A DNA stretch of 40,771 bases from Bacteroidales bacterium. Lineage in GTDB: Bacteria; Bacteroidota; Bacteroidia; Bacteroidales; UBA10428. Positions 16,535 to 25,294 of this stretch are shown in pieces. The notes under the pieces were generated by a model. It did not search any database and had not been told where the DNA came from. It worked only from the letters and a program-made list of their open reading frames with translations. The DNA lies in NCBI GenBank assembly GCA_016926235.1, contig JAFGOZ010000234.1, forward strand, positions 1-40,771, written 5' to 3'. Within the stretch, counting starts at the first letter, position 1. Each line of letters opens with the position of its first letter. Position numbers and translations under genes: made by a program.

Positions 16535-17983
16535 CTAGAATTGAAAATAAATAAACTGCTGTGCTTTCCCACCAAACATAAATAAAGAAATGAGAATAGT
16601 GTAGTAAAAAATATAACGATAAGGACGCTTCCATTTTATTCCCAAATTAGCAATGGCATACTGCCCCCCTCTACCATTCCATTCAATAATTATAAATATG
16701 ATTATCAGAATAATAGTTCTGATGGCTCTGTCCATTCCTTTAAAACTGGGAATTTGAAAAACTGAGAAAGAACAAATCTCAGAAATGAAGCTCAAAGCAT
16801 GCTCAATATTTTCTGCGCGAAAGAAAATCCATGCAAATACCGTTAATGAAAATGTCAAAAAAATACCTAATAATTCTCTAAGACCTAGAAAACCTCTTCC
16901 TTTAGATACTACATCTAAATTCTTACGATTCCTGCCAGTTAACAACAGGGGCAAAAAATACAATGCATTCAAGCCTCCCCAGACTATAAAGGTCCAATTT
17001 GCACCATGCCAAAAACCACTTACAATAAATATAATAAATGTGTTTCGAACCTTCCTCAAGGTACCTCCACGACTTCCACCCAATGGGATATAAATGTAAT
17101 CTCGAAACCAGGTTGAGAGTGAAATATGCCATCGCCTCCAAAACTCTGCGATATCTCTAGAAAAATATGGAAAAGCGAAATTCCTCATAAGATTAAAACC
17201 GAAGAGTCTTGCAGTTCCAATAGCAATGTCAGAATATCCCGAAAAATCACCATAAATTTGAAAAGAGAAGAATACTGCACCAATGAGCAAGGTGCTCCCA
17301 TTCAAATGTTCAGAATTGTTGAAGATCTGATTTGCGAATTCCGCGCAATTGTCAGCTATAACGATCTTTTTGAATAATCCCCATAAAATCTGTCTTAGAC
17401 CATCAACCGCTTTTGAGTAATCAAATTTACGCCTCATATAAAACTGAGGAAGTAGATTCGTTGCTCTTTCAATAGGCCCAGCAACTAACTGAGGAAAGAA
17501 GCTAACAAAAGCTGAGAAGGCAATATAATTCTTAGTCGGTTCAATTTTATTTCTAAACACATCAATCGTATAACTTAAAGTTTGAAATGTATAGAAACTG
17601 ATCCCAACGGGTAGAAGTACATTCAATGAATTTGCTGATATTTCTCGTCCGAACAGGGAAAAAGCTTTGGTAAAGTTTTCTACGAAGAAATTGTAATATT
17701 TAAAGAATCCCAATAAACCAAGATTCACTGCAATGCTGGTGAGAAGTAGTAATCTCCTTTTCACTTGGTTCTTCTCATTTTGCATATGAAGCCCAATTAA
17801 AAAATCAGTGATAGTACTTATTAGAATAAGTGATAGAAACCTCCAATCCCACCACCCATAGAAAACGTAACTCGCTAATACAATGAATGAGTTCTGAAGA
17901 TTCAGATTTCTGTTTGTAATGAACCAATAGATCAAGAATACTATTGGTAAAAACACAGCAAAATCTAAAGAATTAAACAGCAT
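16535..17983 (-). CDS. MBOAT-family O-acyltransferase (AlgI-like)
   Basis: 482 residues with multiple membrane segments. MLFNSLDFAVFLPIVFLIYW is the standard N-terminus of AlgI/PatA-type proteins. LLPVGISFYTFQTLSYTID, FFPQLVAGPIER, YGDFSGYSDIAIG and WRRWHISLSTWFRDYIYIP are family signatures, and the catalytic histidine is His326 in SGFWHGANW. Such proteins move an acyl, usually acetyl, group across the membrane for O-acylation of polymers such as alginate. It is co-transcribed with the SGNH partner. It lies between a truncated and a complete copy of the same glycosyltransferase, suggesting that the pair was acquired as a module. Confidence 0.93.
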   Translation of the reverse strand: MLFNSLDFAVFLPIVFLIYWFITNRNLNLQNSFIVLASYVFYGWWDWRFLSLILISTITDFLIGLHMQNEKNQVKRRLLLLTSIAVNLGLLGFFKYYNFFVENFTKAFSLFGREISANSLNVLLPVGISFYTFQTLSYTIDVFRNKIEPTKNYIAFSAFVSFFPQLVAGPIERATNLLPQFYMRRKFDYSKAVDGLRQILWGLFKKIVIADNCAEFANQIFNNSEHLNGSTLLIGAVFFSFQIYGDFSGYSDIAIGTARLFGFNLMRNFAFPYFSRDIAEFWRRWHISLSTWFRDYIYIPLGGSRGGTLRKVRNTFIIFIVSGFWHGANWTFIVWGGLNALYFLPLLLTGRNRKNLDVVSKGRGFLGLRELLGIFLTFSLTVFAWIFFRAENIEHALSFISEICSFSVFQIPSFKGMDRAIRTIILIIIFIIIEWNGRGGQYAIANLGIKWKRPYRYIFYYTILISLFMFGGKAQQFIYFQF

Positions 17984-18085
17984 CTATTGACCAACTGATT
18001 TTTTATATCTGATAATTAAGCTTGAGTTAATACCCAAGATATCGGTATTGTGACTATTCAGTGTATAGTCGTATTTAGTAGTATA

Positions 18086-18105
18086 GCAGTTTAATTATAA
18101 ACTGC
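18086..18105. repeat. Perfect inverted repeat (8-base arms)
   Basis: GCAGTTTA-ATTA-TAAACTGC in the gap between the truncated glycosyltransferase and the MBOAT gene. It has perfect arms and a four-base loop but no T-tract in either direction, so it is not a classical terminator; possible protein-binding site or transcript-stabilising hairpin. Confidence 0.4.
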
Positions 18106-18213
18106 CGGCATAGTGTTCATTGAAGATCTTAAAAATCCTTGTTTCTGAGAATCGGTTCATATTCATCTGTAATACAGCTTAAAATTAGTTATTCTTTCTA
18201 ACCATACACTGTT

Positions 18214-18513
18214 TTAAATACGGATTAGGCTACATTTATAGTGAGGGCTACAAGATATCCTTTGGGATTTTATGAATAAAAGCAAATTCCATCTTTTACC
18301 CTCATCGATAAGTTCTTGAATTTTCCGGTTAAACTTAAATCTCAGGATTCTATGTGCACCAAATATGTCGAGCAAATGCCTGTTATATATAGTATAATTG
18401 AACTTATTAGGCTCAAGACAATAATATGTATCTATAACTTTATGACCATGATCCTTAAAACCCTCAAGAATTCCGCGATCTGCTTCATAAGAATATTTTA
18501 TTGCAATATCCAT
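18214..18513 (-). pseudogene. Truncated CgeB-like glycosyltransferase (N-terminal fragment)
   Basis: A 99-codon frame whose first 86 residues match the N-terminus of the intact protein at 14409-15398: EGFKD.GH.V, EP.KF.YTIY.R, IFGA.RILR, and RKIQELI.EGKR followed by LLLFIK. The match ends at about KSQRIS, after which the frame runs into unrelated residues and a stop; the hinge and donor lobe are absent. The DNA also matches closely (for example a 27-base identical stretch around codons 61-69). It is therefore a fragment of a duplicated glycosyltransferase, without donor-binding function. A short N-terminal lobe could still be translated. Confidence 0.8.
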
Positions 18514-18563
18514 CCTAAAGGGCTATTTAATTCACTAATCATCTCTTCTACAAATTCCCGTAT

Positions 18564-19826
18564 TTAATAACGTATTTTTTTAATGAATAATAAGGCTAAA
18601 ATCTGCTGCACTCCTTTGCCAATCAATAACCCCTGAGGGAAAACTTCGAGGTAAAAACCATGACTTTTAACTTGCAGAAGAATAAAAAGTGATCCTATAG
18701 CCGCACCTGTAATAAATGCTATGAATAATAATGTTAGCTTTTTTACCACATTATAAATACTATTTAATGCACTAAACGATTCAATAACAGGAACAAAGAT
18801 CATCCATTGAGCAGCAAGAATGCCATCAACATATTTGGGTAATAAAAGCGGAATAATAACAGGTAATAATAAAACTCCTGTAATAGCTGTAACTAGAATT
18901 ACCCCGAATTGAAAAAAAAGTGGTTTGATATTTGCATTTAGAATTTGTGATATGGATTTCCCTTCTCCAAGCATGATGGACATTCTGGGATAAATTACCT
19001 GACCGAATGCAGAGGGTATTACACCAATAGCTCCCCTAATTATATGACTTAAAGCATATAAACCAAAATTCAAAGCTCCCCCGACACTGAAAATTATATT
19101 ATTTAGTATCGTAGCCCATAATGAATTAACCTGCCATACTAAAAAAATAGGGAGTCCTGTTTTCAATAATTTAATAAAATGGCTTGTTTTATATTTGAAA
19201 TCCAGGTTATATGGTTTATTCCTGAACAAAAGTATAAATTCATAAAAGGCTAATATTAAACCTCTTATAATCAAACCATGAATTCCAAGCCACCAGACCA
19301 GTAAAACAGTAAGTATATTCCCCAGTCCAATAAAAATGTTTTGACGCGCCAATGAATCAAAATCCTTATTTGTACGATATAGCGCAGGCAAAAACTGTTT
19401 ATTTAATAAATGCAGTCCCCCTATAAAGGTATAAGCCACGAATATAATACCTGTAAGATAATCCCCAAACAGAAGATTTTTGATACCAAAAACAAGATAA
19501 ACGATAGCCGCGAGTATGCTAATAAATACTGATAAAACATATACAGAGGACGCCAATTCTCTTGAATATTCATCATTCCCCCTTCCGAGTTCATAAGGTA
19601 GCTCCCTGTTCAGTCCGTTTAAAATACCCCCATGGCCTAACAAAATATATCCTAAGTATACTCCTATTCCAGTGAATTGCCCATATAGTTCAGGATCCAT
19701 CAGTCTTACTACAAGAAAACCGGATACTATCCTTATTAAATTGGATACTATCTGAGCAGATGCATATCTCATTAATACTCTGCCAAATTCTCCTGGTTTA
19801 AGAATTTTATTTATCAAGGTTATCAA
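18564..19826 (-). CDS. wzx: Wzx-type flippase (polysaccharide transporter, MOP family)
   Basis: 420 residues, about 12 membrane segments with short loops, as in the MOP/PST family. Typical N-terminal pattern FGRVLMRYASAQIVSNLIRI, then SGFLVVRLMDPELYGQF, LLGHGGILNGLNRELPYELG and the membrane pairs through FGQVIYPRMS. It is predicted to flip undecaprenyl-linked repeat units to the periplasm. It begins with TTG at 19826; an alternative ATG at 19772 would give MRYASAQIVS and trim 18 residues, which cannot be excluded. The next gene downstream is the glycosyltransferase fragment, 50 bases away. Confidence 0.87.
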   Translation of the reverse strand: MITLINKILKPGEFGRVLMRYASAQIVSNLIRIVSGFLVVRLMDPELYGQFTGIGVYLGYILLGHGGILNGLNRELPYELGRGNDEYSRELASSVYVLSVFISILAAIVYLVFGIKNLLFGDYLTGIIFVAYTFIGGLHLLNKQFLPALYRTNKDFDSLARQNIFIGLGNILTVLLVWWLGIHGLIIRGLILAFYEFILLFRNKPYNLDFKYKTSHFIKLLKTGLPIFLVWQVNSLWATILNNIIFSVGGALNFGLYALSHIIRGAIGVIPSAFGQVIYPRMSIMLGEGKSISQILNANIKPLFFQFGVILVTAITGVLLLPVIIPLLLPKYVDGILAAQWMIFVPVIESFSALNSIYNVVKKLTLLFIAFITGAAIGSLFILLQVKSHGFYLEVFPQGLLIGKGVQQILALLFIKKIRY

Positions 19827-19945
19827 TAATCAGATAAATCAATATAATTCAGAAGATTGCATAAATTCAGTTTAATTTTAGATCCTTTAATTTCATAGGA
19901 TCCCCCTTCTTGAGAATTGTTAAACTGCCTTATCCGGGATTTCTC

Positions 19946-21358
19946 TCAAATATTTCGGGTGTAAGCCAAATCCTGGTCTTTAAGATTGGCAACTTCGGTC
20001 AAACCATTAATTATGTTTTGAGCAGCCTCAATACCGGTTGCATAAAAATATTTGTCTGCAAATGCTTTCCCTGTTTTGCTCAAATCATCTAAATATTTGC
20101 TGTCAGTCATTATCCTGGATAATATGGAATGAAGTTCACCACTGGTTTCAAAGACTGGTAAAGTACTCCATTTTGCTATCAAATCAACCAAGCTAGTTTC
20201 CCCTTTTTGGGTTTTCATTAATACCACAGGTACTTTCTGATACATGGCCTCGAACCCTAATGCGCTATAATTAATGATTAAAAGATCTATTTTTGCAAAC
20301 AAATCAATATTGTCTATTTCATTGGAACTTATTACCTTAATATTTTTATATTGCTGCTCCAAATGAATAAAGTTCTTTTTCTCTTGTACTGGGTGAAGTT
20401 TAATAATTAATTCAACAAAACCTTTATCAGAAACAGTCTCAATTACTGTGTTAATCATCGCGTTAAGATGTTCCTTTTTTATATTTTGGATCCCTAGGCA
20501 AATTCTTAGAACAGAATCTTTCTGTTTTTTTCTTCTTTCAAGCTCTTTAAACGTTGGAATAATTGTGGTGCCTGTCACCCTGATCTTCTCTCCAGGAACA
20601 CGCTGTTTAGCCAATTGGTTTTTTTGGATTTCACCAAGACAGAATATATAATCAGCTAGTACAGGCGTAAAAACCTTAGCCTCAATCAGGCCATGGACCA
20701 GGGTAATAGTTTTTATCCCATGTTTTTTTGCAGCTAAAACCAATGGGGCTGCGAAAGGATTCCGGTCATATTCTGTAATAACTAGACGAACTTGATTCTT
20801 TTGCCTCTTAAACTGGTTATCATAAAAAGCAATAATTCTTCCCTGATGAAATAGCTGAATTCCATAATAGTATAGTTCTTTAATGTTAAAGTTTAACCTT
20901 TTTCTTTTTGTTATAAAAGCAAATAATATTACCAATATAAATCTGATAAGGTATGGCACATAATTTAAAGGTGTTATAAAGGTCTCTCTTCTTGAAACAA
21001 AGTTAGCATTTTGAAGTTGATCAATATTTTTGATGTCCAGATTACAAATTATTGTAATATCTTTATTAAAATGATCAATCAAAGGAAACATCATATTCCT
21101 ATAATGATTTTTATCCGCTATCCATGTACCAATAACCCTGGTATTCATAATGAATGTTTTTCTCCTAAAGATACTTAACAATACCCATAAGACTTGCCCA
21201 AGAAGAATTCTTGTTGAAACCATTATTGATGGTTGAATCCCACGCTTCTCACCCTTCAGGAATTGAGCAGAAAGTGTTCCTCCCATAGGAATTCCTAAGA
21301 ACTTAATTTTATTTATATAACGTTCTATTCGTGTGTATTTTAAGTATCCCTCGTCCAT
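19946..21358 (-). CDS. GT-B glycosyltransferase with HP-like motifs, candidate nonulosonate transferase
   Basis: 470 residues; not assigned to a named family with certainty. The C-terminal domain has ITEYDRNPFA (196-203), ITLVHGLIEAK (HGL at 222-224), LIIKLHPVQEK (KLHP at 320-323) and NYSALGFEAMYQKVPVVLMK (363-382). This order resembles CDP-glycerol glycerophosphotransferases and GT-B sialyltransferases, in which an HP motif and a following serine region bind the CMP donor. Immediately downstream of the CMP-legionaminate genes it is a strong candidate to use that donor. This is inferred; a polyol-phosphate transferase is the main alternative. The first 70 residues are basic and hydrophobic and may touch the membrane. 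Confidence 0.65.
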   Translation of the reverse strand: MDEGYLKYTRIERYINKIKFLGIPMGGTLSAQFLKGEKRGIQPSIMVSTRILLGQVLWVLLSIFRRKTFIMNTRVIGTWIADKNHYRNMMFPLIDHFNKDITIICNLDIKNIDQLQNANFVSRRETFITPLNYVPYLIRFILVILFAFITKRKRLNFNIKELYYYGIQLFHQGRIIAFYDNQFKRQKNQVRLVITEYDRNPFAAPLVLAAKKHGIKTITLVHGLIEAKVFTPVLADYIFCLGEIQKNQLAKQRVPGEKIRVTGTTIIPTFKELERRKKQKDSVLRICLGIQNIKKEHLNAMINTVIETVSDKGFVELIIKLHPVQEKKNFIHLEQQYKNIKVISSNEIDNIDLFAKIDLLIINYSALGFEAMYQKVPVVLMKTQKGETSLVDLIAKWSTLPVFETSGELHSILSRIMTDSKYLDDLSKTGKAFADKYFYATGIEAAQNIINGLTEVANLKDQDLAYTRNI

Positions 21359-21433
21359 CAGTTTCTATTTTAAAGAGAATTCGGCAAAATTTCAAACAGC
21401 TAATGCCAATAATTGATCAGTTTTTTCTAGGTT

Positions 21434-21507
21434 AAGGGAGGTCTTTTATGGAAAATAAGAAAAAAGCAATTAATCCAGATTTCAGATTTACAATTAACCC
21501 TTGCTGA
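21434..21507 (+). CDS. Plus-strand mini-ORF (19 codons) with strong ribosome-binding site
   Basis: The only convincing plus-strand reading start in the window. AAGGGAGG (21434-21441) lies six bases before ATG 21448, and the frame reads MENKKKAINPDFRFTINPC then TGA (21505-21507). A single base change in frame after 21500 would extend it by more than 20 codons (LADTSNPSDFHIKE...), so it may be a broken N-terminal fragment or a leader peptide. A plus-strand terminator follows at 21615-21647. No similar protein is recognised, and the surrounding locus is all minus strand. Confidence 0.3.
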
Positions 21508-21614
21508 CACCAGTAATCCTTCAGATTTTCACATAAAAGAGATATTATCAGGTTTGATAGTGGTCACAAGTCTTTGAACTTATTCGTTATCAATTTCCAC
21601 TGGAGATACATCAT

Positions 21615-21647
21615 TCCTGGGGTATTTCATTACTCCAGGATTTTTTT
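21615..21647 (+). terminator. Intrinsic terminator on the plus strand
   Basis: TCCTGGGGTA (21615-21624), loop TTTCAT, TACTCCAGGA (21631-21640), one G.T pair in a ten-pair stem, followed by seven T residues (21641-21647). The hairpin overlaps the stop codon and tail of the minus-strand oxidoreductase at 21630. On the minus strand no T-tract follows, so it would end transcription only from left to right, matching the mini-ORF at 21434-21507. Confidence 0.6.
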
Positions 21648-22577
21648 ATAAATCATTTTAGAATTCATGATATGCTGTGCTATTGTTTGAATTCTGTCTG
21701 TCGAATTCAAAAAACTATCAACTTGTAAATACAGTCCTGGTTTAAATTCAGTATCTAAGGAATTATCAAACTCGTAATTTTCTACTTTTATCGTCCCTTT
21801 ATTTTGAATATGAATTTGTTCCAAAGGCCTAAGAAATATTCGTCTTCTTTCAGTCATCAACTCAATCCCCCATCTTCCAGCACTTTCCCAATTGGAAATG
21901 TAACTAAAAAGTGTTCCTTTTTCAGTGATACCTGCACCTGAAAAATTAGTTTTTTTATGCCAGCTAAGTTTCCCTGTCTTACTGAATGTCATCCATTTAA
22001 CAGGATACCCGGCTATGTAAAAAGCAAGATCAACAACATGAGTTGAGTTTGCAAAAAACCAATTTTCCTTCACACCAGGAAACTTATCAATAGATTCAAT
22101 AACATGAGCCCACTCTGTGAATTCAAAATGCATGCTTTTCAATCCCCCGTCTTCTTTAATTAGGTCAATCGTCTTTATTACTGAACTATAAAATCTTCTG
22201 TTATAAGCAACAAACACTTTATTAATATGTGGTTTTAGATTTTCTTCATTTGCCAGGAGTTCATCAATACTTATTGCAGCTGGTTTCTCCACAAGAACTC
22301 TACAAACTCCACTTTTTAATACAGAAAGCAAAATTGTCATAAGACTTTCCGTTCCTGTAGCAATTATTATATAAGAATTCTGAGGAAATGAATTTTTTAA
22401 TAGATACTCTTCAAGCCCCCCTGTAACCGGTTCAATCCCTGTAATTTCATGGAACTTTGAGGCAGAGGATTTTCCCCTGCCAATTACACGAAAGCCTTTA
22501 TTCTGTGCTTTAAGTACTTTAGCATATTCAATAGCCATTTGGCCACTTCCAATAATGAATAAACTTTCTCTTGTCAT
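21630..22577 (-). CDS. Gfo/Idh/MocA-family oxidoreductase
   Basis: 315 residues. Rossmann motif LFIIGSGQMAIEYA (GxGxxxxxY) at 8-19, the family signature VLVEKPAAISIDEL, AYNRRFYSSV and the catalytic-domain histidine in NSTHVVDLAFYIAGY. Such enzymes oxidise or reduce sugar hydroxyls with NAD(P), often on nucleotide sugars. It overlaps the upstream homologue by four bases (ATGA), so the two are coupled. Its presence next to CMP-nonulosonate genes suggests a role in making a modified legionaminic acid or a separate sugar, but substrate is unknown. The last codons overlap a plus-strand terminator. Confidence 0.82.
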   Translation of the reverse strand: MTRESLFIIGSGQMAIEYAKVLKAQNKGFRVIGRGKSSASKFHEITGIEPVTGGLEEYLLKNSFPQNSYIIIATGTESLMTILLSVLKSGVCRVLVEKPAAISIDELLANEENLKPHINKVFVAYNRRFYSSVIKTIDLIKEDGGLKSMHFEFTEWAHVIESIDKFPGVKENWFFANSTHVVDLAFYIAGYPVKWMTFSKTGKLSWHKKTNFSGAGITEKGTLFSYISNWESAGRWGIELMTERRRIFLRPLEQIHIQNKGTIKVENYEFDNSLDTEFKPGLYLQVDSFLNSTDRIQTIAQHIMNSKMIYKKILE

Positions 22578-23545
22578 GTTATAGGTAATTTTATATTAGA
22601 TTTATCGCTTAATTTATTGTATTTATTAAGCAATGCTTCAACGAATTTTTTATGTGTCTCAAATGATTCTGGATAGAAAGGCAACATGCAATTACCGCTA
22701 TTAAATAAATCATCAGCCAAGACTGTTGTCAATGAGCTTTGATTCTCCATGTTAATTTCGTATGTGTCTGGAACAAAATTTGAATCATGTGACATCCTTA
22801 TAACTCCAGAGAAGCCAGCTTCTTGAACTACTATACGATATTCTGGATCAATAATTGAAATTGTTGTTGGGCGTAAATCTCCCATAAAGGATGATATCTG
22901 AAATACTGACTGGTCATTCAGCATACCTTTAACAGTCCCGGTAAATTCTACAAAACCTTCTCTTTTACTCTTAAGAATATCTTGATCAATCCAATTTGCA
23001 TCAATATCTTTAACTGACGCACCAGATAGATATGTAAATAGATCAATAAAATGTAGTCCGTTACATCCCAGCCCCCAATTTGAGCCAGCCACCTGATATG
23101 ATTTTGCAGAACCATTATTTAATATTTCTTTAATGTTTTCATAGAAAGAATACATCCTCCGGGGGTGGTTCACCCATGCCTTTATATTGTTCAATTCAAG
23201 TAATTTACGTATTCTATCATATGAATTTATTTCTTGAAATAGTACTTTTTCAAGTATCAGGAATTTTATACTATGTGAATTAATAAGTTTTGCAACTACA
23301 TCTTCTCGAACATCAGAATTAGTTGCTATAATTACCAAGTCAAGATATTTAGGGAGTCTTTTCCACTCCATCACATAATGTACTATGTGTTCATTTGGAA
23401 TTTCTTCTGCCCTAGATTTTGAAATTTTCAAAGACTCTTCAGAAGGATCCAGAACATAAATTGTCTGCATACTCCCATATTTCAATAATCCTTGTAAATG
23501 CCTGCTGCCAAGCTGGCCAGCACCAATTATCGCATTAATTTTCAT
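22574..23545 (-). CDS. Gfo/Idh/MocA-like oxidoreductase (divergent)
   Basis: 323 residues. NAIIGAGQLGSRHLQGLL is the Rossmann glycine motif; DLVIIATNSDVRED and LILEKVLFQEINS stand in place of the usual EKP segment, and NHPRRMYSFYENI and GSNWGLGCNGLHFIDLFTY give the second-domain residues, with the HxxD histidine kept. The loss of the proline of EKP is unusual, so the activity may differ from that of its neighbour. It is flanked by LegF (11-base overlap) and the other oxidoreductase (4-base overlap), which places it inside the nonulosonate operon. Confidence 0.78.
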   Translation of the reverse strand: MKINAIIGAGQLGSRHLQGLLKYGSMQTIYVLDPSEESLKISKSRAEEIPNEHIVHYVMEWKRLPKYLDLVIIATNSDVREDVVAKLINSHSIKFLILEKVLFQEINSYDRIRKLLELNNIKAWVNHPRRMYSFYENIKEILNNGSAKSYQVAGSNWGLGCNGLHFIDLFTYLSGASVKDIDANWIDQDILKSKREGFVEFTGTVKGMLNDQSVFQISSFMGDLRPTTISIIDPEYRIVVQEAGFSGVIRMSHDSNFVPDTYEINMENQSSLTTVLADDLFNSGNCMLPFYPESFETHKKFVEALLNKYNKLSDKSNIKLPIT

Positions 23546-24242
23546 TATTTATTTCTTTTCTGAAACTTATAATCTGCTCTGCGACAAACCAGTCAAACAT
23601 GTTATCAATATCATGAGAACTCCATTCATCCATTACGTATTTGCGGACTTTTGTAAATATTTGTATAGGCTTCTTCTTCAATGCCTCAACATTAATAATG
23701 TATATCCCTCCATTATATTCCCAAACTTTAGGACATTCTTGACGTGTAACAAAATTTCCTTTTTTTGATCTTTCGAGCCAGCCATCACGGTTTTCTTCGT
23801 ATAAAATATAATAAGGATTTGAACGCGTTTCTTTCACAGAGACAACCATTTCTGTCGTTGAATCAAATAACAACATCGCCTCACGGATATGATGAGCATT
23901 GCGGAAAGGAGTGGTTGCCTGCAATAAAACAAGCATATTTGGATAATACCCCATGGATTCCACCCAACTTATTGCATGTAAGAGAACTTCATTCATTCCT
24001 GCTGTATCAGAGGCAAGTTCAACAGGACGCAAAAAAGGAACTTTTACACCTGTAACTTCCACACATTTTTTAATCTCTTCATCATCGGTAGAGATCAGTA
24101 TTTGATCATCGTTAAAAACCTGGCGGGCAGCTTCAATTGTATAATGAATTAGAGGCTTTCCGTCTAATGGTTTGATGTTTTTCCCCGGAACTCCTTTTGA
24201 TCCGCCTCTGGCGGGTATTACAGCAAGAATCCTCTTATTCAT
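23535..24242 (-). CDS. legF: CMP-nonulosonate cytidylyltransferase (LegF/NeuA-like)
   Basis: 235 residues. The N-terminal nucleotide-binding motif IPARGGSKGVPGKNIKPL (residues 9-26), LLQATTPFR (substrate side) and a D-containing metal site (ILISTDDEEI) are those of CMP-sialic/legionaminic acid synthetases. It transfers CMP from CTP to the nonulosonic acid in the cytoplasm. The start ATG overlaps the TAA of the PtmE gene by one base. Assignment to legionaminic rather than sialic or pseudaminic acid rests on the neighbours (PtmE, LegC, LegB), not on this protein alone. Confidence 0.88.
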   Translation of the reverse strand: MNKRILAVIPARGGSKGVPGKNIKPLDGKPLIHYTIEAARQVFNDDQILISTDDEEIKKCVEVTGVKVPFLRPVELASDTAGMNEVLLHAISWVESMGYYPNMLVLLQATTPFRNAHHIREAMLLFDSTTEMVVSVKETRSNPYYILYEENRDGWLERSKKGNFVTRQECPKVWEYNGGIYIINVEALKKKPIQIFTKVRKYVMDEWSSHDIDNMFDWFVAEQIISFRKEINNEN

Positions 24243-25294
24243 TATTTGTCAATATGCTTGACGATTTCCTGAACTTTTTGATAATCCTCGTGTTTACCAA
24301 TGTCAACCCAAAAACCAACTATTGGGTACCTGATAATTCTTTTCCCCATCTTTATGATTGATTCCATGAAATCAGTGACATCAAGATATTCAGGCACTTT
24401 CTCAATTTTAATTAACTCTCTTTTTATCAGATAGATGCCTGCATTTGAATGATATGTATATGTGGGCTTCTCACTCAGTCCCTCCACGAGTTTATCCCTC
24501 AGGTTAAGCACTGCATAAGGTATATCAACCGTATATGGGAACGTTGCAATTGACATGTCTGCTTCCTGTTGGATGAAGTCCTGGTAAAAGTCATCAAGGT
24601 CAATATTGGTAAAAAGATCCGAATTCATTACCATTACAACATCAGATTTAAAATCAGATATATTACCAACCGATCCAAAGGTCCCTAATGGTGTAGTTTC
24701 TTTAACATAATGGATGTTGATATCCCTGTCAATACCATTGCCAAGATGTTTTTCAATCAATTCACCCAGATACCTGATGGTCAGATAATAATTGCGTATT
24801 CCAAATTTTCTTAGGTGATCAATATTGTAATCAATAATGGCCTTGTTTCCTACCTTCAGAAGTGGTTTTGGGATGGTATCGGTAAGCGGTCGCAGGCGCT
24901 CACCCCGACCACCGGCCATAAGTACAGCATCCACAGGAAGAACAGTTTTTACTGTTTTGAAATCTATAACCCTTATAATCTTACCATCTTTGTCTAGCAC
25001 AGGCAATAACTTCACGCCTATTCTATTAATCTCCTTTATTTTCACTGGATCCATCCCATTATCATCTAGGTAATAAAAACGGGTCTTCATAAAATCCTGG
25101 ACACGATCGGATAAAGCCAATCCCCTCAAAAATCCTCGTCGTATATCCCCGTCTGTAAGTGAACCCACCATTTTTCCATCATTATCAATTACAAATAGTG
25201 TTAACGTCTCAAAATCTGGAAGATCTTCTAATCTACGGAGTGCTTCCTTAATATTATCACTAGGATGAACTATATGTATCTTCAGATCAATCAT
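24242..25294 (-). CDS. ptmE: CBS-domain nucleotidyltransferase (PtmE, GlcN-1-P guanylyltransferase)
   Basis: 350 residues from ATG 25294; a TTG nine bases earlier is possible. The first 120 residues are a CBS pair (TLFVIDNDGKMVGSLTDGDI, KLLPVLDKDGKIIRVIDF). The rest is a sugar-nucleotidyltransferase: DAVLMAGGRGERLRPLTD, IPKPLLKVGNKAIIDY, VVMVMNSDLFTNID and GFWVDIGKHEDY. This fusion is the enzyme that makes GDP-glucosamine in the Campylobacter legionaminate pathway, and here it is the key evidence for GDP-linked precursors. Regulation by the CBS domains through adenine nucleotide binding is possible. It overlaps the LegG stop by 8 bases. Confidence 0.85.
   Translation of the reverse strand: MIDLKIHIVHPSDNIKEALRRLEDLPDFETLTLFVIDNDGKMVGSLTDGDIRRGFLRGLALSDRVQDFMKTRFYYLDDNGMDPVKIKEINRIGVKLLPVLDKDGKIIRVIDFKTVKTVLPVDAVLMAGGRGERLRPLTDTIPKPLLKVGNKAIIDYNIDHLRKFGIRNYYLTIRYLGELIEKHLGNGIDRDINIHYVKETTPLGTFGSVGNISDFKSDVVMVMNSDLFTNIDLDDFYQDFIQQEADMSIATFPYTVDIPYAVLNLRDKLVEGLSEKPTYTYHSNAGIYLIKRELIKIEKVPEYLDVTDFMESIIKMGKRIIRYPIVGFWVDIGKHEDYQKVQEIVKHIDK

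Noticed and set aside
16785..17377. Plus-strand frames over the MBOAT gene
   Set aside because: They lie opposite strongly conserved MBOAT motifs and have no protein-like composition.
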